From assembly GCA_021779665.1 (NCBI GenBank), contig JAJYAG010000067.1, forward strand, positions 1 to 32,311: a stretch of 32,311 nt of DNA. The letters run 5' to 3'. This document shows, in pieces, positions 16,984-25,566 of this stretch; the stretch's first letter is position 1; every line of letters begins with the position of its first letter. Made by a program: the position numbers and the translations under genes. This stretch comes from Bacteroidota bacterium. GTDB lineage: Bacteria > Bacteroidota > Bacteroidia > Bacteroidales > JAAUTT01. The notes beneath the pieces were generated by a model that made no database searches, had not been told where the DNA came from, and saw only the letters and a program-made list of their open reading frames with translations.

Positions 16984-18167
16984 TTATTTTCTAGATCTTT
17001 AAGTTTAACAAATGCCTCAAAAAACAAAATGCCCTGATATTTATAGCCTTTTTTACTCAAATGTATTCCATCCTTAAACACGAGTTGGTTCCGGTACCAG
17101 TCGCGCACTGATCCCTGTCCTCCCATAACATTGTAGAAGTCCCAGGCACCACAATTATTAGCCAGTGCTGTTTCCTTAATCAACCGGGATGCATAGGGCA
17201 ACCGGGGATTAGGAGCTTTTTTATTGTTAACCAGATGATCGCCGGGAGTTGTAAATATGACTGGGGTATTGGGAACTGCGCTTTTTACCTGCTTTACACA
17301 TGAGCCCATCTGAACTTTGATTAGTGTAGAGTCAAGCCTGTAAAGGGCATCATTGGTTCCATAAGAGAATATAACGCAGTCGGGATTAAGAAACTTCAGA
17401 ATTTCCTCAGTTCCATACATATTGAGAAAGGTGCCGAAAGTAGCTCCATTCAATCCAATGCTGGAGTATTCAATATCACATTTATCGTTTTCGAGCGAAA
17501 AGGCATAAACCCTTATTTTATTAAGTACGGAGGCATTACCAAATTCAAGTCTGAAGTCACTTTGCAGCGTGGGCAGCAAAAACGTTGAAACATACAGAGA
17601 GTCAGTTAAAGCGGAGCTTGATGAAGCATTTATTCCATTAACTGATAAATTTTGCAAAACAAGCGGACTATGAAAAATTAATATCTTATTAAACCGGTAT
17701 CCTGCGGTGTCATTCAGGCTAATGGAAGAGTTAACCCCGTTAGCTGAAATGCAATATCCGGAAAGTGCAAAAATATCGGGCATATTTTTTCTTACTGATG
17801 TAATCTCAAAGTTGCCTTCTTTTTTAGCAAAAAGTTCATCAGGACCATTTGTACCCATAGCCCGGTATGGCATTGTTATTCCACGTGAGCAATTTTCCGC
17901 ATTGAAGTAACTTAGTAAACGTTTTCTGACTTCTCCGGTAAAATAATCGGCCTGAATGTGTGAATCGCCAAAATGCAAAATTCTAAGCCGGCCGCCGTTT
18001 TTTGCCAGTTCCATTTTCTTTGCAAGTTCAAACCATGCCGAGCTGTCCGACGGCAGAATAATTTTATTAAGGTCATGCCTTATGAACGGGTATTGGGCCT
18101 TTATTCCGTGAACAAACAAGGAACTAACAAATACAATAATAAAGGTTATGGAAGGCTTATTCATCAT
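16980..18167 (-). CDS. Exported SGNH/GDSL hydrolase-type protein, first of a pair
   Basis: 395 residues with an N-terminal signal peptide (hydrophobic 6-20, likely cleavage after GIKA). The SGNH catalytic set is complete: the nucleophile S69 in RILHFGDSHIQADYF (block I), GTND in IFSYGTNDALYR (block III), and D366/H369 in KDGIHLSKKGY (block V). Between blocks I and III is an inserted beta-rich region of about 170 residues, as in PatB/AlgX-type acetyl transfer proteins. Coupled to the downstream MBOAT gene (4-bp overlap) and to the upstream SGNH gene (11-bp overlap). Probably an O-acetyltransferase or acetylesterase acting in the periplasm on the same polymer as the MBOAT protein. MM at the start leaves the exact first codon open by one residue. 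Confidence 0.85.
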   Translation of the reverse strand: MMNKPSITFIIVFVSSLFVHGIKAQYPFIRHDLNKIILPSDSSAWFELAKKMELAKNGGRLRILHFGDSHIQADYFTGEVRKRLLSYFNAENCSRGITMPYRAMGTNGPDELFAKKEGNFEITSVRKNMPDIFALSGYCISANGVNSSISLNDTAGYRFNKILIFHSPLVLQNLSVNGINASSSSALTDSLYVSTFLLPTLQSDFRLEFGNASVLNKIRVYAFSLENDKCDIEYSSIGLNGATFGTFLNMYGTEEILKFLNPDCVIFSYGTNDALYRLDSTLIKVQMGSCVKQVKSAVPNTPVIFTTPGDHLVNNKKAPNPRLPYASRLIKETALANNCGAWDFYNVMGGQGSVRDWYRNQLVFKDGIHLSKKGYKYQGILFFEAFVKLKDLENK

Positions 18168-19638
18168 CGCCGTTTTTCTGGAGGTACTTATTGTATTCGT
18201 TCATCAGCGATCTGTAAAACATCTCACCAATGATGCGTGCTCCCAATGCATTTAAATGCAGAAAATCTTTCTGGGCGAGTGCAGGTTTTGCAAAGACCCA
18301 GCTTGGCATGGAGTTTTCTCCACCCATTCCCTGGTATAAGTCCCAAAACACGCATCCCGAAGTAAATGCAGCACGTTTTTGTGCATCTCTTATTTTTACA
18401 ACAGCCTCGTTGGTAATATATCCGTCGGGAGTATTTTGCGATATATCATTGACTCCAATCACAATGATGGGGATATTGGGTTGTGCTTTTCGAAGAAGGT
18501 TGAGTTGTCGCAGAAACGATCGTTCGTAATAATCAATATTTTTCGACATATTGATTACAGCATTTACGCCAAACTGAAGAATTATAAGTTTGACGTTAAG
18601 CTTATTCAGTACCTTGTGGAATGGCGACCGGTATATTCTTGTGAACTCCAGTCCCGAACTTCCTCTCAATGGTATATTATCCACAACAACACCCTCCCTG
18701 CTGTCAAGCGAGACCCCGTACAAGTCAGGCGAATCCTTACCTTTAAAAGTGATCTGCAGGTTTCGTGCTCCGGTCTCCACATTCCAGTCAATCATCCTGA
18801 AACCATTTTCCGAAGGCAAAATATCAGCATCGATTACCGTATCATTCTTTTTCAACTCGACAAAAAGCGGGGCGCGGTTTCCTCCAAACAACAGCCTGCA
18901 TTTATTAAATTTCCAAGCTTTGGAATAAGTAATGTTTGGATTTTTAAGATAAATCCAGGCTTCAGATTCTTTTTCATTCATTACTTCTCTGCTGCTGAAT
19001 CTGGAGAAACATCCCAAAATACCATATTCGGGCTCTTCATCCTTTTTCTTTGTATTTAAAATAGAGTAACGCGACCAGTTTGGCGATACATCGAAAACAT
19101 AGGATATGGATGCGGGATTTACCGGTGTAACCGGGATTAAACCAACTCCACCGCCTCCGAATTGTTTTTGCATCTGATTCCGGAAGTAGGAAGTGATCCT
19201 GTCAGCTTCTATCTGAGAATCGCCATAGTGAAGTATCCGGATAAGTTCCGGATTTTGATCGAGGGTTTCCAATGTTGAAAAGAAAGGATTCAGCAAACTA
19301 TCGCCATTCTCCGGATATTCCAGAGGCTGGATAATATTTCTGAGGGAATCATTTTTAACTGGTACTGGTATTTGCTTTATATGGGCAACAGTATCTTTTT
19401 TTTGCTGAATGTTTTTGGGTTCGGCCTTATCAGGCGTTTCGGCGGTATCTGCCAGCAGAATTTTCAGTTCGGAGATATCTTTGTATTGAGCCTGAGAATT
19501 CTGATTTTGAATTGATTTACGGGGAAGACGGATGGTATAGCCTAAAACAGAAACTTTAGGTTGCGGGAATAAAAAAGGTATCAATAAAATTACCGTCAGA
19601 ATTACTACAAGGAAACCTGATATTTTGATTGGTTTCAT
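18157..19638 (-). CDS. Membrane-anchored SGNH/GDSL hydrolase-type protein, second of a pair
   Basis: 493 residues. An uncleaved-looking N-terminal TM (about 8-25) is followed by a hydrophilic linker (about 40-115) and an SGNH domain. Block I is RILHYGDSQIEADRITSYF with S141, and the C-terminal dyad is D458/H461 in KDFLHLNALGARI. The block III region reads LQFGVNAVIN, with N in place of the usual GxND pattern. The inserted domain between the blocks is larger than in its downstream partner. Both proteins share the GDS(H/Q)IxAD start and look like an ancient duplication. It follows the LysM transglycosylase gene by 41 bases and overlaps the next SGNH gene by 11, placing envelope acetylation in the same transcript as a peptidoglycan-cleaving enzyme. 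Confidence 0.83.
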   Translation of the reverse strand: MKPIKISGFLVVILTVILLIPFLFPQPKVSVLGYTIRLPRKSIQNQNSQAQYKDISELKILLADTAETPDKAEPKNIQQKKDTVAHIKQIPVPVKNDSLRNIIQPLEYPENGDSLLNPFFSTLETLDQNPELIRILHYGDSQIEADRITSYFRNQMQKQFGGGGVGLIPVTPVNPASISYVFDVSPNWSRYSILNTKKKDEEPEYGILGCFSRFSSREVMNEKESEAWIYLKNPNITYSKAWKFNKCRLLFGGNRAPLFVELKKNDTVIDADILPSENGFRMIDWNVETGARNLQITFKGKDSPDLYGVSLDSREGVVVDNIPLRGSSGLEFTRIYRSPFHKVLNKLNVKLIILQFGVNAVINMSKNIDYYERSFLRQLNLLRKAQPNIPIIVIGVNDISQNTPDGYITNEAVVKIRDAQKRAAFTSGCVFWDLYQGMGGENSMPSWVFAKPALAQKDFLHLNALGARIIGEMFYRSLMNEYNKYLQKNGDDE

Positions 19639-19679
19639 GCAGGCAGCAGTAATTTTATTGATACCCAGTATATATTCAA

Positions 19680-21230
19680 TTAATTTGACTTCTTAATTTT
19701 AATCTTCTGCCCGGGAACTACTTTACCATTACTTGATAAGTTATTCCATTTAATTAAGTCTTTGTCTGATACACCGGGATACTGATTAGCAATTTCCCAA
19801 AGTGTATCGCCCGATTTTACCTTGTAATAAATAAATTCTTCCTGTTCAAGTTCAGCCGATGCAGTCGTTTTGGGACTTTCGGGAGAGCTGCTTTTACTTA
19901 TATTAGCAGCAAGTGCAGGCTGTTCACTATTACCCGAATGATTTCCGCCGGTACGGGGTACATAAACAACCAGGCGTTGTCCTGCCCTGATCATATTTTT
20001 ATGGATGTTATTCCATTCTCTCAGACTATTGATGCTGACATTATACTTCAAAGCAATTGCTCCTAAGTTATCGCCTGAACGAACAACATAGTTAATTCTC
20101 TGACGGTTTCCAGGTACAGGTACTGATGAATAAGAACCTTTGCTGGCCGGATTGCCAAGGCGTAATTGTGCTATATTGAATGACTCATCTTTGTAAGCAT
20201 AAATGGAATCTTCGTATTCAATAAAGCGTGTAGTATAATTGGCGGGTAAGCGCAATGGATATGTGCCCCACTGACCAGGAATGATGTCGAGTTTATATTG
20301 AGGATTGTAATCCCTGATTTGCTGTATGGGCATATTCAGTACACTTGCTATCTGCTGAAAATGTACAGTCTGATTGATCATTATAGTATCTGAAACCTGT
20401 GGAACGTCGATAAATTTAGGACTCAGGTTATGATCTTTATAAAAGTTAATTGCATAGGTTGCAGCAATAAAGGCCGGAACGTATCCTCTTGTTTCTCTGG
20501 GCAGGTAGTAATAAATATCCCAATAATTTTTCTTTCCTCCTGAGCGGCGAATAGCTTTATTTACGTTTCCAGGACCGCAGTTATAGGCGGCAATTACAAG
20601 AATCCAGTCGTCGTAAATGCGGTAAAGGTCTTTGAGGCAACGTGCTGCAGCATGTGTAGCAGCAATAGGGTCGCGGCGTTCGTCAATGTAGGTATTGACA
20701 TTGAGATTATAGAGTTTGCCGGTTCCGTACATAAACTGCCACATTCCGGTAGCTCCTACTCTCGATTGAGCTCTTGGGTTTAAAGCCGATTCAATAACTG
20801 CCAGATATTTGAGTTCCTCTGGTAACTGGTATGAATCGAGAATCTGTTCAAAAATAGGGAAATAATATTCTTTCAGTCCAAGCATTACTTCCAGTTTATC
20901 ACGCTTTTTAACGGTATAAACCTGTATGTAGCTTTTTACAATATCATTATAAGTTAATTCAATAAACGAAGGTATTTTCCTTAAACGATTGATGTAGAAT
21001 GAATCGGGAATTTGCGGGAATAATATGGTGGTATCTGCATCCACCATCTGTAAGGTGTCGTCGCCAACAGATTCCTGAACATACCAGATGTTCATAAGGC
21101 TGTCGAGGTTTCTTTCAAAATTCGAAAATTTCAATTCAGCCGGAATGGTATCCTTGCCAATAGGGCTACCAACTGCCAGAGCTGCGTTAAAAAGAAATAT
21201 TCCTACAATCAGTTGCTTCACTCTAATCAT
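19680..21230 (-). CDS. MltD-like membrane-associated lytic transglycosylase with two LysM domains
   Basis: Cleaves the glycan strands of peptidoglycan between MurNAc and GlcNAc with formation of 1,6-anhydro-MurNAc. The 516 residues show a signal peptide (about 1-22), an N-terminal helical region, a family 1 SLT domain with the catalytic E147 in YLAVIESALNPRAQSRVGAT and then GMWQFM, AAYNCGPGNV (214-223) and the RGYVPAFIAATYAI segment. Two LysM peptidoglycan-binding domains lie at about 382-427 (YVVRSGDNLGAIALKYNVS) and 467-514 (YYKVKSGDTLWEIANQYPG). No lipobox is seen. Gene order parA-parB-DUF5683-mltD is typical of Bacteroidota. The downstream MBOAT/SGNH genes are of interest because 6-O-acetylated MurNAc resists this class of enzyme. 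Confidence 0.93.
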   Translation of the reverse strand: MIRVKQLIVGIFLFNAALAVGSPIGKDTIPAELKFSNFERNLDSLMNIWYVQESVGDDTLQMVDADTTILFPQIPDSFYINRLRKIPSFIELTYNDIVKSYIQVYTVKKRDKLEVMLGLKEYYFPIFEQILDSYQLPEELKYLAVIESALNPRAQSRVGATGMWQFMYGTGKLYNLNVNTYIDERRDPIAATHAAARCLKDLYRIYDDWILVIAAYNCGPGNVNKAIRRSGGKKNYWDIYYYLPRETRGYVPAFIAATYAINFYKDHNLSPKFIDVPQVSDTIMINQTVHFQQIASVLNMPIQQIRDYNPQYKLDIIPGQWGTYPLRLPANYTTRFIEYEDSIYAYKDESFNIAQLRLGNPASKGSYSSVPVPGNRQRINYVVRSGDNLGAIALKYNVSINSLREWNNIHKNMIRAGQRLVVYVPRTGGNHSGNSEQPALAANISKSSSPESPKTTASAELEQEEFIYYKVKSGDTLWEIANQYPGVSDKDLIKWNNLSSNGKVVPGQKIKIKKSN

Positions 21231-21254
21231 TCGTTTTAACGTTTAGGGGTTATT

Positions 21255-21845
21255 TTAAAATTTTAAACTAAGGCTAAGGCCAATATTACTTGTATTGCGA
21301 AAAGGCTGAATGTACGGATTAACATTTAGTGAAATATCTTCGCCCATATCAAAATAGAAGAAATGGGCATCAATATTTGCGTCGATAATATTAAGAACAT
21401 AAACACCAGTTAAAATTAAAACATCCAAATCTCTCCATCGACGATAGAAGTCCTTGTAACTTTTCAGAAAATACGTTTTATCGTCAAAATTTTCAAGTCT
21501 GCGGATATTCTGAAAAGAATTCGTGTTTGGGTCTTTATCCGTATAATCGTTGTAGGCGTTTACGTACGTATTATACTTTTTGTTATAGTCAATTATAAAA
21601 TAAGTTAAAGTTCCTAACGCTGCATAAATAATTGGCACTTTCCAGTATTTTTGGTTATAAACCTGTCCCATACCGGGAAGTATTGCTGACATAATAACAG
21701 CTTTTCTCGGGGAATGTTTTAAAACACTGGTGTCGGCAACAGCAATAGTATCCGTTTTAAGCTCCTGCGCGTTTAAGAACGGATAAAATATGAGAACTGA
21801 TATGGTAAAAACAAGAAATCTTTTCAAATTAATTGGCGTTATCAA
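21255..21845 (-). CDS. DUF5683 domain protein
   Basis: 196-residue envelope protein of unknown function found next to parB in many Bacteroidota. It has an N-terminal signal or anchor segment (about 9-26), then the family stretch SPRKAVIMSAILPGMGQVYN followed by QKYWKVPIIYAALGTLTYFI, which forms a hydrophobic hairpin, and ends with beta-strand-like sequence IGLSLSLKF with a terminal Phe, a feature often seen at the end of outer-membrane proteins. Its start overlaps the end of parB by 17 bases and the transglycosylase follows after 24, so it is embedded in the par operon. The identification rests on the conserved segment and on gene order. Confidence 0.8.
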   Translation of the reverse strand: MITPINLKRFLVFTISVLIFYPFLNAQELKTDTIAVADTSVLKHSPRKAVIMSAILPGMGQVYNQKYWKVPIIYAALGTLTYFIIDYNKKYNTYVNAYNDYTDKDPNTNSFQNIRRLENFDDKTYFLKSYKDFYRRWRDLDVLILTGVYVLNIIDANIDAHFFYFDMGEDISLNVNPYIQPFRNTSNIGLSLSLKF

Positions 21846-22719
21846 TCTTTTGCAACATTTCTACAATCTTCTTCAGTTCATCGTCCGAATTGAAGGGTAT
21901 CACAATTTTACCTGAACCTTTGTCAGTGCGAGATAACTGCACTCTGGTTTTGAAATAGGAGCGGAGATTATCGCGGTAATTCACATATTCAAAAGGTAAA
22001 TCGCGTGCCGAACGCTTGTCAGGATTCTCAACCTCTTTGGGTTGGGTTAAATTCCTTACAAGGTCTTCGATATTGCGAACTGAAAGTTCTTCTTCAATAA
22101 CGTGATGGTAAATACTTAATTGTTTCTCTACATCATCAATATTAATGAGTGCCCGGGCATGCCCCATGGTTATTTTCTTCTGACGGATGCCTGCCTGTAT
22201 TTCGGCCGGGAGTTTTAGCAGCCTTAAGTAATTGGTAACAGTGGAGCGTTTTTTACCAACGCGGTCCGACATATTCTCCTGGGTAAGGTTACACTCGTCG
22301 ATTAAGCGCTGGTAGCTGATGGCAACTTCGATGGCATCGAGATCTTCGCGCTGAATATTTTCTACGAGAGCCAGTTCCAGCATGGCCTGGTCATCGGCAA
22401 CGCGAACATATGCAGGTATGGTATCGAGCCCTGCAAGTTTTGATGCCCTGAATCTTCTTTCGCCGGTAATCAGCTGAAACTTTTCACCATCGATTTTACG
22501 AACGGTAATGGGTTGAATAATCCCCAGCTGTCTGATAGAAGCAGCAAGTTCCTGCAAAGCTTCTTCATCAAAGTTTTTACGCGGCTGAAAAGGATTTATT
22601 TCAATTGCATGTATGTCTATTTCGTTGATGGAAGCTACACTCTCTGCCGGTTTGTTACTCTCAACATCTTCAATTAACGCACCTAAACCTCTGCCTAATG
22701 AGCTCTTTTTTGCAATCAT
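21829..22719 (-). CDS. parB: Chromosome partitioning protein ParB
   Basis: CTP-dependent DNA clamp that loads at parS sites near the origin and recruits ParA and SMC. The 296-residue protein begins with the usual KSSLGRGLGALIEDV, followed by INPFQPRKNFDEEALQELAASI (about 41-62) and the CTP-binding box GERRFRASKLAG (86-97). The helix-turn-helix domain is in the middle (LTQENMSDRVGKKRSTVTNY and KITMGHARALINI), and a C-terminal dimerisation segment ends the protein. It follows parA by 22 bases. I found no convincing parS palindrome in the window. Confidence 0.96.
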   Translation of the reverse strand: MIAKKSSLGRGLGALIEDVESNKPAESVASINEIDIHAIEINPFQPRKNFDEEALQELAASIRQLGIIQPITVRKIDGEKFQLITGERRFRASKLAGLDTIPAYVRVADDQAMLELALVENIQREDLDAIEVAISYQRLIDECNLTQENMSDRVGKKRSTVTNYLRLLKLPAEIQAGIRQKKITMGHARALINIDDVEKQLSIYHHVIEEELSVRNIEDLVRNLTQPKEVENPDKRSARDLPFEYVNYRDNLRSYFKTRVQLSRTDKGSGKIVIPFNSDDELKKIVEMLQKIDNAN

Positions 22720-22741
22720 GGATCTTTTGTCTGTATTATTT

Positions 22742-23542
22742 TTAGTTAATTACTTTTTCGCTGCTTTTCATTTTGGTCATTTCGTTCTTCTGGAGCATTT
22801 CCTTGGCAAGGTTGAGGTAGTTAACCGAACCTGTGGAAGCAGCATCGTAAAGTACAACTGGTTTTCCAAAACTTGGCGATTCACTTAATTTAATATTTCT
22901 CTGAATGATGGTTTTAAATACCATTTGCTGGAAGTGCTTTGTTACCTCGTCGACAACCTGGTTGCTCAGACGCAAGCGGGCGTCGTACATGGTAAGAAGA
23001 AAACCTTCAATTTCCAGTGCCGGATTTAAACGATTCTGAATGAATTTAATTGTATTGAGCAGTTTGCCTAATCCTTCGAGTGCGAAATATTCGCATTGTA
23101 CGGGAATAATTACCGAGTCGGCAGCCGATAAGGCATTAACGGTTATAAGACCTAAAGAAGGAGAGCAGTCGATGAAAATAAAATCATAATCGTCTTTTAC
23201 TTTCTCAACAACATGCTTCATTATTTTTTCCCTGTTAGGGATGTTTACCATTTCAATTTCAGCACCTACCAAATCAATATGCGAAGGAATAATTTCCAAA
23301 CCTGGCACTTCCGATTTCAACGCTATATCCTTCGGATTTACATCATCAATTAAACATTCGTAAATACTGGTTTTAATTGTGCGAATGTCAAAACCTAATC
23401 CCGAAGTCGCATTTGCCTGAGGGTCGGCATCGATGAGCAATACTTTCTTTTCGAGAACTGCAAGACTTGCCGAAAGATTGATTGCTGTAGTAGTCTTTCC
23501 AACTCCTCCTTTTTGATTGGCCAATGCTATTACTTTTCCCAT
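22742..23542 (-). CDS. parA: Chromosome partitioning ATPase ParA (Soj)
   Basis: Deviant Walker-type ATPase that forms ATP-bound dimers on the nucleoid and moves ParB-parS complexes. The 266 residues carry ANQKGGVGKTTTAINLSASL with the deviant Walker A (signature lysine K11, P-loop K16), LLIDADPQANATSG (Walker A'), and FIDCSPSLGLITVNAL (Walker B). There is no N-terminal DNA-binding extension, as expected for chromosomal Soj. First gene of the long minus-strand unit ending at the MBOAT gene. A 180-bp spacer, which holds a -7 box, precedes it. Confidence 0.96.
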   Translation of the reverse strand: MGKVIALANQKGGVGKTTTAINLSASLAVLEKKVLLIDADPQANATSGLGFDIRTIKTSIYECLIDDVNPKDIALKSEVPGLEIIPSHIDLVGAEIEMVNIPNREKIMKHVVEKVKDDYDFIFIDCSPSLGLITVNALSAADSVIIPVQCEYFALEGLGKLLNTIKFIQNRLNPALEIEGFLLTMYDARLRLSNQVVDEVTKHFQQMVFKTIIQRNIKLSESPSFGKPVVLYDAASTGSVNYLNLAKEMLQKNEMTKMKSSEKVIN

Positions 23543-23586
23543 TTCGTTTGAATTTTTGTTTAATTATTAAATTACAAAAAACGGCT

Positions 23587-23594
23587 CAAAAATA
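23587..23594 (-). promoter_or_regulatory. -7 box for the par operon
   Basis: TATTTTTG on the minus strand matches TAnnTTTG, about 45 bases before the parA ATG. A TTG stands 23 bases upstream, slightly far. An alternative TAATTTTA has that TTG at 17 bases. Only one AT-rich region, so false matches are likely. Confidence 0.3.
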
Positions 23595-23721
23595 AAATTA
23601 TCTTACCACTTCCCTGGCAATATGGTTTTGCAATTGTAAACAACAAAAAACCATTTACCAACATTTTATTAACATTTTTTGAACACGTTTTCAGGTGACT
23701 ATTGTTTATTAAAGGCTTGGT

Positions 23722-24822
23722 TTATTTTTTTACGATTTTGATTTCGAAAAGCTTGGGCCAGTTTTTTCCGGTGATAAATATGCGGTCTTTTTCCTTATCG
23801 TAAGCAATTCCGTTTAGATAATCGAGGTTGTTATGGTAATCCTCCGGCTTTAATACATCTTTCACAATAATTTTTCCGGTTACCTTGCCTGTAGAAGGCT
23901 CAATCTTAACAATGGTGTCCGTTGTAAAAACATTAGCCCAGATTTCATTATTAATAATTTCAAGTTCGTTCAGATTCAGTACCGGACCTTTATCGTCGTA
24001 AACTGCCATTTGCTTCACTTCGGTAAAATACTCCGGATCCAGATAATAGATTACTTCAGTGCCGTCGGTCATCAAAAGATATTTGCCATCGTATGTCAGG
24101 CCCCATCCTTCCTTCATGGGAAAATTAAACTTATTTACAAGTTCAAAGGTGTTTTTATCGTACTGAAAAGCTATGTTACTTTTATAAGTTAGCTGATACA
24201 GGTAGTTTCCAACACTTGCCAGACCTTCACCAAAAATATCCGGAGGAAGATTAAGCACCTTGATTCTTTCACCGGTTTCGAGCTTTACCTTCCGGAGAGT
24301 AGATTGGCCATTTTGTCCCGTACCTTCGTACATAACTCCGTCTTCGTACAATAATCCCTGCGTATAGGCGGTTTTATCGTGCGGATACGTTTTAACTACC
24401 TGTACATTATAATATTGAGGCTTGATATCCGATAAAAGGGATATTTTTACCTGGCGGCTCTCAATAGCGCTATCGGGGTAGTACGCTGTTAAAGTAATAT
24501 TTTTGACTCCGGGAAGTTCGTTTTTGGTATTCCATACGAAAGGATTTTGATTCCGGGCCGCTGCAGGTAATTTCTTACCGTTGATTCTATAAACAACTGA
24601 ATCTGCAGTTCGGGAAGAGTCCTGAAAACTATAGTTTATGGCAACATCCTGCCCGATGGTATAATTAGAATTATTCCCGGGACTGGTTAATACCAGACTT
24701 TGTTTTTCGGGCGCTGAATTGTCAGGTGCTACTACAGTTCTCTTTCCGGATTCCTGTTTGCACGAAAATGTAAGCAATAAAGAAATCAAAGAACCGGCAA
24801 ATACTTTATTCAGAAGACTCAT
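23722..24822 (-). CDS. Glutaminyl-peptide cyclotransferase (plant-type beta-propeller), lipoprotein
   Basis: Converts N-terminal glutamine of exported proteins to pyroglutamate. The 366 residues begin with a lipoprotein signal (lipobox LTFSC, C21). Residues about 40-130 form an Ig-like domain (LVLTSPGNNSNYTIGQDVAI onwards), and the rest is a five-bladed propeller with family marks: YTQGLLYEDGVMYEGTGQNG, FGEGLASVGNYLYQL, GWGLTYDGKYLLMTDG, LNELEIINNEIWANV and LNGIAYDKEKDRIFITGKNW. The added N-terminal domain is longer than in plant or simple bacterial enzymes. Its ATG overlaps the stop of the HAD phosphatase gene by 4 bases (24819-24822). Signal peptidase II in this phylum would leave the protein lipid-anchored in the periplasm or at the surface. 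Confidence 0.9.
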   Translation of the reverse strand: MSLLNKVFAGSLISLLLTFSCKQESGKRTVVAPDNSAPEKQSLVLTSPGNNSNYTIGQDVAINYSFQDSSRTADSVVYRINGKKLPAAARNQNPFVWNTKNELPGVKNITLTAYYPDSAIESRQVKISLLSDIKPQYYNVQVVKTYPHDKTAYTQGLLYEDGVMYEGTGQNGQSTLRKVKLETGERIKVLNLPPDIFGEGLASVGNYLYQLTYKSNIAFQYDKNTFELVNKFNFPMKEGWGLTYDGKYLLMTDGTEVIYYLDPEYFTEVKQMAVYDDKGPVLNLNELEIINNEIWANVFTTDTIVKIEPSTGKVTGKIIVKDVLKPEDYHNNLDYLNGIAYDKEKDRIFITGKNWPKLFEIKIVKK

Positions 24823-25244
24823 TTAAAAAGATTTTTTAATTTTTCGCCAAAAGACTGATTGTTCTTAGAGGTATCGAAACCATTGTAAGGACCCGGACTT
24901 TCAGGATTGTTCCGGTTCAGCAGATTCCAGATTGCCTGCCATCCCGGGAAACCACCTATATTGCGGTCGTCTATGTATATATCCGCATTTATTTTACGAC
25001 TGATGGAATCGTCATAGACTTCTTCCGGATAGTTTTTATTCACTGCATAAAATTCCAATCCACGCTTTCTGCAGAATTCCACAGCCTCGTCGAGTTCCTT
25101 TCCGGCACGGAAAGTCCATAAAACAAGCTGGTATTGCTGGCGTTGTAGCTCTTTCAATGTTTCGATGGCGAAAAGTAATTCTTCACCAATCGCAGGATAC
25201 TTGTGTTCCACAATGGTACCATCAAAATCAACAGCAATTTTCAT
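24819..25244 (-). CDS. HAD-superfamily phosphatase, BT0820-like
   Basis: Small cytosolic HAD-type hydrolase of 141 residues from the ATG at 25244. Motif I is MKIAVDFDGTIVEHKYPAIG with D7 and D9 as the nucleophile and acid; motif II is VLWTFRAGKELDEAV, with T in the expected place; motif III/IV is the YIDDRNIGG stretch with paired acids. There is no large cap domain. An upstream in-frame ATG at 25277 would add MNLSKIRKRNI, which the family lacks, so I prefer 25244. The stop overlaps the start of the glutaminyl cyclase gene. Substrate unknown. Confidence 0.85.
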   Translation of the reverse strand: MKIAVDFDGTIVEHKYPAIGEELLFAIETLKELQRQQYQLVLWTFRAGKELDEAVEFCRKRGLEFYAVNKNYPEEVYDDSISRKINADIYIDDRNIGGFPGWQAIWNLLNRNNPESPGPYNGFDTSKNNQSFGEKLKNLFK

Positions 25245-25282
25245 AATGTTTCTTTTTCTGATTTTAGAAAGGTTCAACTTAG

Positions 25283-25387
25283 CTATAAACTTACCTTTAA
25301 CTTAAGTAATGCATACTCTGCTTTACTCTTACGACCAGAAATATGCGGGGTTTCAAAAGATATGAACACCAAATGTTTCTTTGTCAT
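25283..25387 (-). CDS. Possible small protein, 34 aa, leading the HAD-cyclase operon
   Basis: A short ORF upstream of the HAD gene reads MTKKHLVFISFETPHISGRK and then SKAEYALLKLKVSL. It begins 18 nt downstream of the predicted start of a well-spaced promoter and ends 38 bases before the HAD start, so it would be the first gene of that transcript. It has basic composition and no TM segment. I know no homologue; it could equally be an untranslated leader. Confidence 0.3.
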   Translation of the reverse strand: MTKKHLVFISFETPHISGRKSKAEYALLKLKVSL

Positions 25388-25411
25388 TTAAAGGTTAATA
25401 AAAAAGGCCAA

Positions 25412-25442
25412 TAAAGATACGGATTATATTAAAATTGGCAAA
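25412..25442 (-). promoter_or_regulatory. Promoter for the HAD phosphatase-glutaminyl cyclase unit
   Basis: On the minus strand TTTG (25442-25439), 19 bases, then TATCTTTA (25419-25412), one mismatch from TAnnTTTG: the standard Bacteroidota spacing. Predicted start near 25405. Confidence 0.45.
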
Positions 25443-25566
25443 AGGTTGTTTTTTGTTGATGAAAGGTTTAGGAATTATTAACAAAAGCTATAGAAATTTG
25501 ATGTACTCTTTTTAGAATTATTCTATCATATGTACACTTATCAATTCCCATTCTTTAATTAATTTT

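Noticed and set aside
17878-17892. CCACGTGAG in ATTCCACGTGAGCAA as a parS site
   Set aside because: Only the CACGTG core matches; the flanks do not form the symmetric GTTTCACGTGAAAC-type palindrome, and it lies inside an SGNH hydrolase gene.
18379-19059. Plus-strand open frame of 226 codons opposite the second SGNH gene
   Set aside because: Antisense shadow of a gene with clear SGNH motifs; no signal, domain or ribosome site supports it.
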